NCBI RefSeq assembly: GCF_014647855.1
Contig: NZ_BMPZ01000001.1
Span: 744,001 to 808,000, forward strand
DNA length: 64,000 nt
Source of the DNA: Shewanella gelidii
Lineage (GTDB): Bacteria; Pseudomonadota; Gammaproteobacteria; Enterobacterales; Shewanellaceae
Reading direction: 5' to 3'
Part shown: in pieces, positions 16,000-24,567 of the stretch
Position numbering within the stretch: position 1 is the stretch's first letter
Layout of the letters: each line of letters opens with the position of its first letter
Notes under the pieces: generated by a model
The model's database searches: none
What the model saw: only the letters and a program-made list of their open reading frames with translations
What the model was told of the DNA's origin: nothing
Made by a program: the position numbers and the translations under genes

Positions 16000-18030
16000 C
16001 TACTCCACCTTTGACGCCTGCAATACCTCTTCAATATCTTCAGCATGTTCAGGTGCATTATCCACTATCGTGGCCGCGACTTCTGTCGCGAGTTCGGGCT
16101 GATTCTGAATGACATGTTCCAAATAATCGGTAAGCTCTGCATTCACTTCGTCTTGGCGCGCACTCGTCTCGTCTTCTTGGTGAACAAGGCTTTGCACATA
16201 GGCCTCGGTCACCATACTCGACGCATCGGGCATCGCTTCAGAAGCACTATGGGCTATATCTTTCACTTGTTGAGAGTCCGAGTCGACAACATGCTGAAAG
16301 ACTTCCGCAATCGCCTGCTCTGGATTTTCGGCATCGAGATCAGCAGGGCGCATCTGGGTCACTTGCTCACTCACTTGGCTAAAGTATTCTTCGGTCAATT
16401 CAACTAACTCATCGGTTTGCTCTTCGCCAATATTATCGACGGCAGTTTGAATAGCGGCACTACCAAAGTTTGGCAAACCATCTGCAATTGATAACAAAAT
16501 TGAGTTCCTGTTCTCTGGGTTATCTTGCATGATGTACTCAACCAAAGGCTCCATTTGCTCTGGGTGTTCCGCAATCAGCTTACTAGCAAGTTCAGCATCT
16601 TGTTGTGGCGTTTCTTTAACGATGGATTCGTACACTTGGGTAATTTCAATATGGCCATCATCAGAAAGCGCGGCAGCAAGCTCTTTCGCTTGAGACTCGT
16701 CATCTTTTACTAACACCTGTGCCAATGCGATCGCCGCGCTTGGGTTTTCAGTGGCCAATTGAGCGACAGCCTCAGCCCCCGGAGAGACCTCCACCTCAGG
16801 TTCTTGGTAGATAGTTCTTGGGTCAAGGTGCGGACTTTCAGAGCTTGGCGTGTTCATAACAAATGCTTCTTGCTGCTCCAATGGCAAACTTGCGCGTGCT
16901 TGCGTGCGATAGACAACAAAGACAAACAAGAGCAACTCAAGTACGCCAAGATTTACAAACAAGCCTTGGGGCCCCATGTGTTGCATCATCAACGACGCAA
17001 CATAAGGCCCCACAATACTACCGAGGGCATAGAAACTAAGCAGTGAGCTCATCGCTGCTAGCATCTGGCTTTGCTGAACTTTATCAAATGTCTCTGAAAT
17101 ACTGAGTGGATAAAGGCAAAGAATTAAGCCGCTCATCATACTGATCAAGAGGTAAGCGACAAGATGCAGACCATTTTGAAACGCCAAAGGGAAAGCAACG
17201 CTTAATACAATCAACAACAACACGATTGCGAATATTAGTCGGCGTCGGTCAAAGCGATCGGATAAATATCCAACCGGCAATTGCATCATGATAATACCGG
17301 CAACAGCAGAAGCCATTAATATAGAAAGCTCCATATCTGCCACGCCATATGCCCCCGCATACAAGGGAAGTAAGTTCATTAAGCTGGCATTGAGCAAACC
17401 ACAAAACAAGCAACTCACCGCACCCAAAGGAGAAATCGAGAATGTTTGTCGCAAAGGTAGGCTTTCAAAGTCCTTTACCACTGGGCTATGGATTCGACTC
17501 ACCACCAGCGGCACGATGGATATAGAAAACAAAATGCCTGATAGAATGAATAAAGTCGGTGCAGATGGCGGCGCAAACACAATAAAAAACTGACTAATAC
17601 AAATCGCACCAAATACAATAATCTGGTTAAAAGCGAGCAATCTGCCACGGTTTTCTTGCGTCGCAACCTGACTCAGCCAGCCGTCAAATGTTGCGATAAC
17701 TATCGCGACGGCAAATCCCATCATTAAACGCATCAACGCCCATACCCATAAGTCCATATTGATGGCACAAATCAAGATGGCAAAAGACATTAAGCTCCCG
17801 CATAACGAGAAGGTACGAATATGCCCCACCCGGCTTAATATTTTTTTCGAATAGCTCGCCCCAAGCAAATAGCCAACGGAATAGATAGCGATAACCATAC
17901 CGATTTTATCGGTACCGATTGACTCACCGGATAACCGAAGCGGGATCAGCAAGTTGACAAGCCCACTCCCCGCCATAAAAACAAAACAACTTAAAAACAG
18001 CTGAGTAAGTGGTTTAATCGTTGTAAACAT
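16000..18030 (-). CDS. MFS transporter (YcaD-like) with long helical C-terminal domain
   Basis: A 676-residue protein. Residues 1-375 are a 12-helix major facilitator domain with the loop motif GYLSDRFDRRR at about 254-264, most like the YcaD/UMF2 branch. Residues 381-676 form an unusually long, acidic, Ala/Glu/Gln-rich cytosolic tail. It is made of recurring helical units (AVAQLATENPSAAIALAQVL, ELASKLIAEHPEQMEPLVEYI, YLEHVIQNQPELATEVAAT) that look like an alpha-solenoid. Typical family members stop near 390-400 residues. The substrate is unknown. The frame is continuous, so this is a true fusion rather than two genes. It is a single gene, divergent from the deaminase at 18372. Confidence 0.85.
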   Translation of the reverse strand: MFTTIKPLTQLFLSCFVFMAGSGLVNLLIPLRLSGESIGTDKIGMVIAIYSVGYLLGASYSKKILSRVGHIRTFSLCGSLMSFAILICAINMDLWVWALMRLMMGFAVAIVIATFDGWLSQVATQENRGRLLAFNQIIVFGAICISQFFIVFAPPSAPTLFILSGILFSISIVPLVVSRIHSPVVKDFESLPLRQTFSISPLGAVSCLFCGLLNASLMNLLPLYAGAYGVADMELSILMASAVAGIIMMQLPVGYLSDRFDRRRLIFAIVLLLIVLSVAFPLAFQNGLHLVAYLLISMMSGLILCLYPLSISETFDKVQQSQMLAAMSSLLSFYALGSIVGPYVASLMMQHMGPQGLFVNLGVLELLLFVFVVYRTQARASLPLEQQEAFVMNTPSSESPHLDPRTIYQEPEVEVSPGAEAVAQLATENPSAAIALAQVLVKDDESQAKELAAALSDDGHIEITQVYESIVKETPQQDAELASKLIAEHPEQMEPLVEYIMQDNPENRNSILLSIADGLPNFGSAAIQTAVDNIGEEQTDELVELTEEYFSQVSEQVTQMRPADLDAENPEQAIAEVFQHVVDSDSQQVKDIAHSASEAMPDASSMVTEAYVQSLVHQEDETSARQDEVNAELTDYLEHVIQNQPELATEVAATIVDNAPEHAEDIEEVLQASKVE

Positions 18031-18371
18031 AGCCCGAGCCTAAGCTAACAAAATCAAATAGATAAAAGGAAGGTCAGCCCAAATAAATACCATTTCACAG
18101 CCATGGATTTTCAAATGCAAACTGACACATAAATTCGTGCGCGATCTATACCTGATTTCACAAACAAAGTCCAAATATAACCCGCGGAACATCGCAATAA
18201 ACAGGCAGCTGCCCTGCTACCGAAGATCTGCACAACCCCAAACAAAACAGCACAATGTTTTTAACGGGACACGCTCGGTTACTTCAACAATTTGAGGTTG
18301 ATTTATCATTGTTCACCATAGAGAATAGCGCCTTAATGACGTGATAAATAGAGCATAAGGTTTCCAATTAG
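18031..18371. other. Divergent promoter region without a gene
   Basis: 341 bases between the MFS transporter and the deaminase genes. I see no open frame of note, RNA gene or repeat. It should hold both promoters. Confidence 0.4.
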
Positions 18372-18824
18372 ATGATGACAAAATGGGCAATCCGATTTTT
18401 ACAAATGGCCGAACTCGTAGCATCTTGGAGTAAAGATCCCTCGACCCAAGTTGGCGCAGTAATCACTGAAAACAACCGTATCGTCTCGTTAGGGTTTAAT
18501 GGCTATCCCCATGGTGTGTCTGATAGTGCTGAAACCGATAATCGCGAAATGAAACTACTCAAAACACTCCATGCAGAAGAAAACGCCATTCTTCATGCCA
18601 AACGAGATCTCAGTAGCTGTGAAATATGGGTCACCCACTTCCCTTGCCCCAACTGCGCTGCCAAGATCATCCAGACCGGTTTACGTGCAGTACATAGCCC
18701 ACAACCCAACGAAGATTTTTTGTCTCGCTGGGGAGACAAGATTAAAGTCAGTGAAGATATGTTTGAACAAGCAGGTGTCAGTGTCGACTGGATGCAGGTT
18801 GACACATCTAGCACACAAGAATAA
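18372..18824 (+). CDS. dCMP deaminase family protein (ComEB-like cytidine/deoxycytidylate deaminase)
   Basis: A 150-residue zinc-dependent deaminase. The catalytic motif is HAEENA (H67, E69), and the two zinc cysteines are in PCPNCA (C92, C95). Upstream, KDPSTQVGAVI and GFNGYPHGV are signatures of the dCMP deaminase subgroup, which deaminates dCMP to dUMP for thymidylate synthesis. The start has two adjacent ATG codons (18372 and 18375). The protein is compact and lacks extra domains. Competing roles in the fold (cytidine, guanine or tRNA deaminase) are less likely because of the GYPxG-type loop. Confidence 0.88.
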   Translation: MMTKWAIRFLQMAELVASWSKDPSTQVGAVITENNRIVSLGFNGYPHGVSDSAETDNREMKLLKTLHAEENAILHAKRDLSSCEIWVTHFPCPNCAAKIIQTGLRAVHSPQPNEDFLSRWGDKIKVSEDMFEQAGVSVDWMQVDTSSTQE

Positions 18825-18961
18825 AGCCCAAATCGAAATTGGAACCGCAGGCTAACTCCAGCACGCCCATGCTAAGCTTGTTGATTCACTCAACAAGCTG
18901 CGTGTTCGTTCAAGCGGACACTTCTGTTTTATAAAGCAACCACACGACTACCGTTAAACCA

Positions 18962-19348
18962 CTATACAGTTAAGGGCACAAGGCCATGTTGCTGGGCAAT
19001 GGCATTGGCGACATTAATCAGGCGCATTTTTATTGCCGGCTCAATTCCTGCGCCTAAATGAACTAAATCATCCAGCGCAATAAACGCAATTGTCGATAAA
19101 CAGCTACTTTCGAAATGATACGTATAACCCGACGCTTCAACCCAGTTTTCTGCACAGAGGCCTTGTGTTTTCTCAGCCAATGACCGCACCAAAGTAAAAT
19201 CAAACGAAAGCGTGCAATCTTCATTGCTATACCAATCTGCTTTGAGTGCTTGAAAGTTGATCCACATTTCCAACTCGGCCACAAGCGGCTTTAACGCATC
19301 GGAAAATTGGTCATCAGGGGCGATGGTGATGGGGAGTTGTTGTTGCAT
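18962..19348 (-). CDS. Conserved hypothetical protein (128 residues)
   Basis: A soluble protein with no signal peptide or membrane segment, slightly acidic, with three Cys residues (in NEDCTLS, QGLCAEN and SSCLSTI). The frame has codon usage like its neighbours and no competing longer frame, which supports a real gene. I do not recognise the family. It stands alone between the deaminase gene and the Fur-linked gene. The region 19349-19646 upstream has no other gene. Confidence 0.5.
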   Translation of the reverse strand: MQQQLPITIAPDDQFSDALKPLVAELEMWINFQALKADWYSNEDCTLSFDFTLVRSLAEKTQGLCAENWVEASGYTYHFESSCLSTIAFIALDDLVHLGAGIEPAIKMRLINVANAIAQQHGLVPLTV

Positions 19349-19646
19349 GTTTGCCTTTATCTTTTAAAAAAGGTCACAAGCTTAGCGCATGCACCCATGA
19401 ACTTATCTAGCTTCTGCTTAGGATAATGAATATCAAGCGTGACTTTGAATACTCGCTGCGAATATTCATCGCCAATCCTTACATCCAATATTGTCACTCA
19501 ATTTTGAGCGTTATCGTTCGCAAAAACAAGCGTTCCAAAACAAGTAGATGCAACATCGCCAACGATTAGCCCACAGCCTAAACCTATTGAGCCCATCGCA
19601 TGGAAGTGCAACCTAGAACCGACTTCTTCGCCGCAACTCAATAAGG

Positions 19647-20009
19647 CTAATGGAAAATATTCGACTCCGCTTCAATTGCTTCTAATTGCTGCTGTAAAAC
19701 CTGCATGCAGCCCTCACACAAGGGGTGTTCTTCTGCGAACGCCATAATTGGAGGCAGGGTAAACTTCAATGCACTATATGCAATTAAGCGCTTGTCTTCA
19801 TCACCTTGATCATGGGTCGCCATAAACAACATCGATTGATGCGGGATCAATAAGCATTTCATTGCACGCTTTTCTTCACCCTGTTGCTGATAAATGTCTG
19901 CAAGCGCATGGTAACTGCAAATCCATTCATTTAATGACTCAACACACTTAGGTTCAGCCATCAGCTTATCTTCTAGCCTGTAGATTGCTTCTTTGTATCT
20001 ATTTTCCAC
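19647..20009 (-). CDS. Small helical CxxC protein, probably iron-regulated
   Basis: A 120-residue all-helical protein, TPR-like in pattern (YKEAIYRLEDKL...WICSYHALADIYQQQGEEKRAMKCLL). It has a CEGC motif at 98-101 next to His95, three more Cys (22, 31, 52) and a C-terminal His. It has no signal peptide. I recall unnamed homologues in Vibrio-like bacteria but no function. A perfect 19-bp Fur-like palindrome lies at 20092-20110, 83 bp before the start, where it would overlap the promoter spacer. That makes iron-repressed expression likely. Metal or cluster binding by the CxxC is inference. Confidence 0.65.
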   Translation of the reverse strand: MENRYKEAIYRLEDKLMAEPKCVESLNEWICSYHALADIYQQQGEEKRAMKCLLIPHQSMLFMATHDQGDEDKRLIAYSALKFTLPPIMAFAEEHPLCEGCMQVLQQQLEAIEAESNIFH

Positions 20010-20499
20010 CGGACAACCCCTCCATCTGTCGCAAAAATCACATGCAAAGGTAAGACATGAATGCCTCAGCTTCGATTAAAAACAAACTAACGCAAATGAT
20101 AATCATTTGCAATAAGGTATAAGAGAGCAACTTCGATATTGGAGTGACAATTTGTAAAATGCTGTTTTATAAGAGCGTGATTAATTCTGATGCAAAGGGT
20201 AGTCAAGTTAGTTGCGGCTATAGACAACCTTGATGGATGGCGAAGCTAACGATAGAAAACCGCATTGCATTGAGGCAATGGGTAGACTGCAAGAGCAGCC
20301 ATAAATTACAGGGGTATTATTATTGTAAACCGGTCAGTGCCTTTGATTTTCAAGCACTACTGATGAACCAGAAGGCTTAACCGTGGTGGGTCGTTAGCTT
20401 GCCTATCATACGAACGATGGATATCAGCATTGTTTGATATGACAAAGCAACATTGAGCGAGACTTTGACATTCTAATCGCTCACCTATTGACGAGTGGG
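20010..20499. other. 490-base intergenic region containing a Fur-like box
   Basis: Apart from the Fur-like palindrome at 20092-20110 I see no gene. The stretch 20180-20480 is of ordinary composition but has stops in all frames. It could be decayed sequence, though nothing identifiable remains. Confidence 0.4.
20092..20110. promoter_or_regulatory. Fur box
   Basis: GCAAATGATAATCATTTGC is a perfect 9-1-9 palindrome matching 15 of 19 positions of the classical Fur consensus. On the minus strand TTGCAA (20106-20111) and TAGTTT are 17 bp apart, so the box would sit between -35 and -10 of the gene at 19647-20009. Confidence 0.75.
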
Positions 20500-20841
20500 C
20501 TATTGATTTATACTAGAGTTTTCAACCTGAGCGGCAATTTTTCCAGAAATCCACTGACCTTTAATCTGATTACACCAAAAAGCGTATAGGGGGTACGAAA
20601 TAACTGAGCCTACAGCTCCTGCAATCAGAGTACATAGCGCAGAGCCCACTGATACCCATAAAGCAACAGACGGCCACCGCTCTGCAGGTTCAAAATGGGA
20701 CGCACCGTAAGTATTCACAATAATAACGACAAAAACAGCCATACCAAGCGACATAAAAATAGCAATTTTCAAATAGGAAATCAGCGACAATTGTAGCCGA
20801 GCTCTTTCTGCATATATTTCCATAAGATTAACTGTATTCAT
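20500..20841 (-). CDS. Small two-TM membrane protein of unknown function
   Basis: A 113-residue protein with two hydrophobic segments (about 23-43, LKIAIFMSLGMAVFVVIIV, and about 60-85, ALWVSVGSALCTLIAGAVGSVI), then a short polar tail. I see no known motif. The start at 20841 is preceded by AGAGAAA. It is isolated, with 490 and 548 bases of gene-free sequence on its two sides, which is unusual for this chromosome and could mark a recently gained or decaying locus. Confidence 0.5.
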   Translation of the reverse strand: MNTVNLMEIYAERARLQLSLISYLKIAIFMSLGMAVFVVIIVNTYGASHFEPAERWPSVALWVSVGSALCTLIAGAVGSVISYPLYAFWCNQIKGQWISGKIAAQVENSSINQ

Positions 20842-21389
20842 CTTTTTCTCTAAATAGCTTTGACATTATCGTCATTCCAATTCATCAAATAAGCCGATAA
20901 GGATGTGAACGGCTAAGGCTTTGATTCCCCACTAACTTGCAGACAATAATAAACTTTTACATTACCAGCAAGTGTAGATACGTCTTATTCTGCATAAGTC
21001 CCAACTTATCATTCATGATAAAACTGCAAAAGAAATTAACTAGGTATGCGAATAACGGCAAGCACCTTAGATATCGCCTTTTTAGCTCATGATGAGCTTA
21101 AGCATAAATTCGATGTAGGGAAGTCTACAAAACGGTACTACATTGACACTGAATAATACTTGAAAGCACTCAGCAGTGCTCTCTTTGCAGTGAAGACTAA
21201 ATAATTAAACATCTATCCAACCGCGAATCTCATAAGCCCAATCATTCCTTTATTCCAAAGAGATTTGGAATATTAAAAATATCAAAAAACTCTTTCAACG
21301 AAGCGGCCAATTATTATTTCTTTGTAAGAGAAATATAATCCTTGCAACCACTTAAAAGTGATAGACATTCAACATCAAAGGACTAAATA
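20842..21389. other. 548-base gene-free region
   Basis: AT-rich sequence with no convincing frame, RNA gene or repeat. The last 60 bases should contain the promoter of the peroxidase-related gene. Confidence 0.4.
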
Positions 21390-21965
21390 ATGAAACAACC
21401 TGATGCAAGTATTAGCCGCTTCCCCGTTCCAGAATTTGATACGCTTCCTGGAGATATCAAAGATGCAATGCTGTCATTCCAAGAGAAGCTCGGCTTTGTT
21501 CCAAATGTACTTTTTGCCCTTGCACACCGACCTGCTGAGTTACGCGCTTTTCTTGCATACAATGAAGCAACAATGGCAAAAGAAAGCGGCTTAACCGCTG
21601 CAGAAAAAGAAATGCTCATCATTGCGTTTTCTAACCAAAATGGCTGCACTTATTGCGTCATGTCTCATGGCGCAGTGCTTCGTCTTGAGTCTGGCGATAA
21701 GTATCTTGCAGAGAAAATTGCGGTCAATTACCGTGAGGCAAATATCAGCCCACGTCAAAAAGCGATGATTGCCTTTGCACTCAAAATGACCAAGGAACCT
21801 TCGACAATTAGCACGGAAGACTTTGAGTCACTCCACGCTCATGGGTTATCAGATGAGGATATTTGGGATATCGGTGGCATCACAGCCTTCTTCAACCTAT
21901 CGAACCGCATGATGGATTTACTCGCTGTACGCCCTGATGATGAATTCTTTATGATGGGCCGTTAA
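21390..21965 (+). CDS. Peroxidase-related enzyme, AhpD/carboxymuconolactone decarboxylase-like
   Basis: A 191-residue protein of the 'uncharacterised peroxidase-related enzyme' group. The AhpD-type redox motif is C86-T-Y-C89 followed by His93 (CTYCVMSHG), inside the all-helical CMD fold. The N-terminal FDTLPGDIKDAMLSFQEKLGFVPNV and the C-terminal GGITAFFNLSNRMMD are typical. Family knowledge predicts thiol-based peroxide reduction or a related detoxification step in the cytoplasm, using the two cysteines. Start is supported by AAAGGA upstream. It is monocistronic. Confidence 0.88.
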   Translation: MKQPDASISRFPVPEFDTLPGDIKDAMLSFQEKLGFVPNVLFALAHRPAELRAFLAYNEATMAKESGLTAAEKEMLIIAFSNQNGCTYCVMSHGAVLRLESGDKYLAEKIAVNYREANISPRQKAMIAFALKMTKEPSTISTEDFESLHAHGLSDEDIWDIGGITAFFNLSNRMMDLLAVRPDDEFFMMGR

Positions 21966-22041
21966 ACTCCCTGCGTTTTCAGCGGCATCAATCGATGCCG
22001 CTGTTTCATCCCCACACCGATTTGTGTTGAATAAGCAGGCT

Positions 22042-22398
22042 TTAACTTTCTCGGAAGGTTTCAACAGCCTCTTGCAATAAGTCGGGCTCAATATCAAAAC
22101 CAGAAGCACGCTTACCAGACCAGTTGATACCCGCCAAAAAGTTATCTTTCTTGAGCCCTGGTACCCAATGGGTACAGAAATCTGACCATTGGATAGCTGT
22201 TGGTTCAAACTCGGCATAGGCTGACACGCTATGTATTACTAGCTTGGCCCGTTTTTCTGAAGACCAAAATGGCATGGCTTGCTTGCCGCTAACGCCTCGT
22301 GGCGCTGGAAAACCAGCTTTGTTTTTGATCCCCCAAACAACCCCAGATTTCGCAACTTCTTTATAAAAAGCAGATGCCTCTGCTTGCACACTACTCAT
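22042..22398 (-). CDS. DUF2750 domain protein
   Basis: The 118-residue sequence fits the DUF2750 pattern: FYKEVAKSGVVWGIKNKAGFPAP, AMPFWSSEKRA, a central acidic part, then LKKDNFLAGINWSGKRASGFDIEP. This family has no known biochemical role and is often a single small gene. It lacks a signal peptide and membrane segments. It converges on the peroxidase-related gene, with 76 bp between the stops. Confidence 0.8.
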   Translation of the reverse strand: MSSVQAEASAFYKEVAKSGVVWGIKNKAGFPAPRGVSGKQAMPFWSSEKRAKLVIHSVSAYAEFEPTAIQWSDFCTHWVPGLKKDNFLAGINWSGKRASGFDIEPDLLQEAVETFRES

Positions 22399-22795
22399 AT
22401 CAATCTAATTCTCCAGTACTGGGCGTATTCTCGCTTATCTCACGAGGCAACGGGGATAACCCCACAACCTATAGATTTCGACGATAACAGCTCAATCGAT
22501 TGTCATTTACAGACATTATATAGCATCTAATTTTTGAAAAAGGAGAAGCACGCGTGATTCAAGGGTTTTGATCAGGAATACCAATGCTGCAACCCAACAC
22601 CTCAAAAATGTGGCCACCGACGCAACACATTCACTCAAGTTCTTGTCTATGGTTTGAAGCGACAAATTTAGTTGAGGCGAGCATCAGCCAAGTCGCACAA
22701 AGGTACACGAGTTATATGAAATGTGATAAGAAGTGAAACGGAGCATGGCGATCACACGTTCATGCCACTAAATGACGTGAGTGAAAGGGACTACA
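22399..22795. other. 397-base region between DUF2750 and AraC/GyrI genes
   Basis: It holds a 50-codon frame at 22584-22736 with no good ribosome binding site and no recognisable product, which I do not call. Otherwise only promoter sequence is expected. Confidence 0.35.
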
Positions 22796-23710
22796 ATGGG
22801 ACACAACACAGCGGCCTATAAAATTCGGGTTTGCGCGGCAATGAACTATATCAGTCAAAACCTTGAACGAGATCTGTCACTGGATGAAATTGCTGAAGTG
22901 GCAGCTTTTTCAAAGTTTCACTTTCATCGGATCTTTAAAGCAGTGGTAGGAGAAACCGTCGCGGATTTCACCCGCAGACTGCGCCTTGAAACGGCTGCCA
23001 ACCGACTGCTCTCCAATGAGTTTGATGATATCACCACCATTGCGATGGAATGTGGCTTTTCCAGCTCGCAGAATTTTGCCAAAGCATTCCGCCAATGTTT
23101 CAACATCACGCCGTCTCAATATCGAAAAAGCAAGATTGGAAACAAAGAGCGCAACAGCGAAAACGCCCTATCACTCAAGGCACTTTATGATCCAGATACT
23201 GCATTCATCAACCAATTGAATAGTAAAAGGAGAAGTGCAATGAAAGCTGAAATCAAACAAATGCCGCAACTCAATGTTGCCTATGTACGGAAAATCGGCG
23301 CTTACGGAAAAGAAATCTGCGAACAAGCCATGACTGAATTGTGCCAATGGGCAGCCCCTCGCGGGCACTTAGCAACGGGTAAAATCGTCAGCGTGTACTG
23401 GGATAACCCAGAAGTCACACCGGCTGAAAAATGTCGTGTTGATGCCTGCGTTAGCGTGCCCAACGGAACCGCTGTGGAAGGCAAAGTCGCCCTGCAAACG
23501 ATCACTGGCGGACTCTATGGCGTATGCCACTTTGAAGTACCATGCGATGGGTTTCAACAAGCATGGGATGATGCCTTCGGCTGGTTAGTCACCAGCGGAT
23601 ACGAATGCGCAGATAAACCCTGCTACGAGCTCTACCATAACAATGCCGAAGAGCATCCTGAAGGCAAATGGATTTTTGATATCTGCATTCCCCTGAAATC
23701 AGACAAATAG
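22796..23710 (+). CDS. AraC-family regulator with GyrI-like effector-binding domain
   Basis: A 304-residue protein with domains reversed relative to classic AraC. The DNA-binding double helix-turn-helix comes first (about 5-110, LSLDEIAEVAAFSKFHFHRIFKAVVGE...FGFSS-type second helix, ITPSQYRKSK). A GyrI-like/SOUL-type ligand domain follows (about 150-300, MKAEIKQMPQLNVAYVRKIGAYG...ELYHNNAEEHPEGKWIFDICIPL). This is the Rob/SbmC layout, which typically senses amphipathic compounds or drugs. ATG 22796 is chosen because AAAGGGA lies at proper distance, whereas GTG 22781 has none. The hallmark acidic residue E (in ELYHNN) is present. Its target is unknown, as no efflux gene is adjacent. Confidence 0.9.
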   Translation: MGHNTAAYKIRVCAAMNYISQNLERDLSLDEIAEVAAFSKFHFHRIFKAVVGETVADFTRRLRLETAANRLLSNEFDDITTIAMECGFSSSQNFAKAFRQCFNITPSQYRKSKIGNKERNSENALSLKALYDPDTAFINQLNSKRRSAMKAEIKQMPQLNVAYVRKIGAYGKEICEQAMTELCQWAAPRGHLATGKIVSVYWDNPEVTPAEKCRVDACVSVPNGTAVEGKVALQTITGGLYGVCHFEVPCDGFQQAWDDAFGWLVTSGYECADKPCYELYHNNAEEHPEGKWIFDICIPLKSDK

Positions 23711-23759
23711 CGACCCAAGCAGGATCTCAGGATAACGCTCGCAGGGCATCCATGAGTCA

Positions 23760-23791
23760 CAAAAAAGCGAACCCTCTTGGGTTCGCTTTTC
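23760..23791. terminator. Terminator, copy 1 of a repeated AAAAAAGCGAACC hairpin
   Basis: AAAAGCGAACCC-TCTT-GGGTTCGCTTTT, a bidirectional hairpin after the AraC/GyrI gene. Nearly the same sequence recurs at 27214-27243 and 32633-32666. Confidence 0.85.
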
Positions 23792-23884
23792 AATTTAGCG
23801 CAACCATCATGTTAGCCGTCGATAATCAGCAACTTATTGACGATCGCAACGATAACAAGTAACGACTCAAATGTGTGACATCCC

Positions 23885-24070
23885 TTAATCGATATGGTGT
23901 TCTTCAAGTTGAGAGATGACCCCTTTTTGTAACGGTTCATCACTAAACCTTGGGTGCCGCGCGACAATTACATCAAACGATTCAGGCATTTCATCCATAA
24001 CAATTTGAGTTAAATGAAGTCCCGCCAATGCCTTTGAAGGCAAAAAACGCAATAGAGTCTGTGGATTCAA
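23885..24070 (-). CDS. Possible small gene or C-terminal gene fragment
   Basis: A 61-codon frame from a TTG at 24070. The frame stays open upstream for another 15 or so codons to a stop, with coding-like content (RRVFLWYHFILNPQTLL), but no ATG. The product is acidic at its end (SQLEEHHID). I do not recognise it. It may be the tail of a decayed gene, as it lies beside the frameshifted relic at 24184-24486. Confidence 0.3.
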   Translation of the reverse strand: MNPQTLLRFLPSKALAGLHLTQIVMDEMPESFDVIVARHPRFSDEPLQKGVISQLEEHHID

Positions 24071-24183
24071 GATAAAGTGGTACCACAGAAAAACACGGCG
24101 CTGATACGACCACGTTTCGCACTAGGCCATATTGCTTAAACCAATCATCAATTGAACCTTTAAAGTTCGGTCGAGAGGGCGAA

Positions 24184-24486
24184 ATGATACCCGGCTTTGA
24201 GCCAGTGCCAAGTCAATTGGTAGGCAAAGCATTCGAACGTTCAGTCGACGATTTTATAAATGGCGACGTGTTGTTTGTTGATGCTAAAAAAAGTCCACAG
24301 TGACCAATTTCGTTGGGTCGCTGCAACCATTGAAGATGTGCTCCATTTATGGGTGTGCTTCTTGGGTCTAGTCAATTACTTGTGATTGCAGAGAATGAAT
24401 CAGGACGTCGTTTCGTAAGCGAGTGGCAAACCCCTTTGAATTTAGCCCTACGCCAAGCCTCGCAGCTTCAATCGCAATTTATGTGA
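24184..24486 (+). pseudogene. Frameshifted small gene of unknown function
   Basis: Three reading frames join into one sensible protein if two small indels are undone. Frame one starts at ATG 24184 (MIPGFEPVPSQLVGKAFERS, DVLFVDAKK) and breaks in the A7 run at 24286-24292. Removing one A continues as VHSDQFRWVAATIEDVLH. Adding one T at the TTT near 24349 then gives FMGVLLGSSQLLVIAENESG and ends at TGA 24484-24486. The restored product is about 100 residues. No family is recognised. Either a decayed gene or homopolymer sequencing errors would explain it. Confidence 0.45.
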
Positions 24487-24567
24487 GCCACATGTGCTCA
24501 TCGAATCATGCTTTTCGTTAAAATGAGCCCCTTTTCTCACACGTTTCCGGCAATGGAATAACTCAGT

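Noticed and set aside
22584-22736. 50-codon frame upstream of the AraC/GyrI gene
   Set aside because: No ribosome binding site, no recognisable product, and average coding quality; probably chance.
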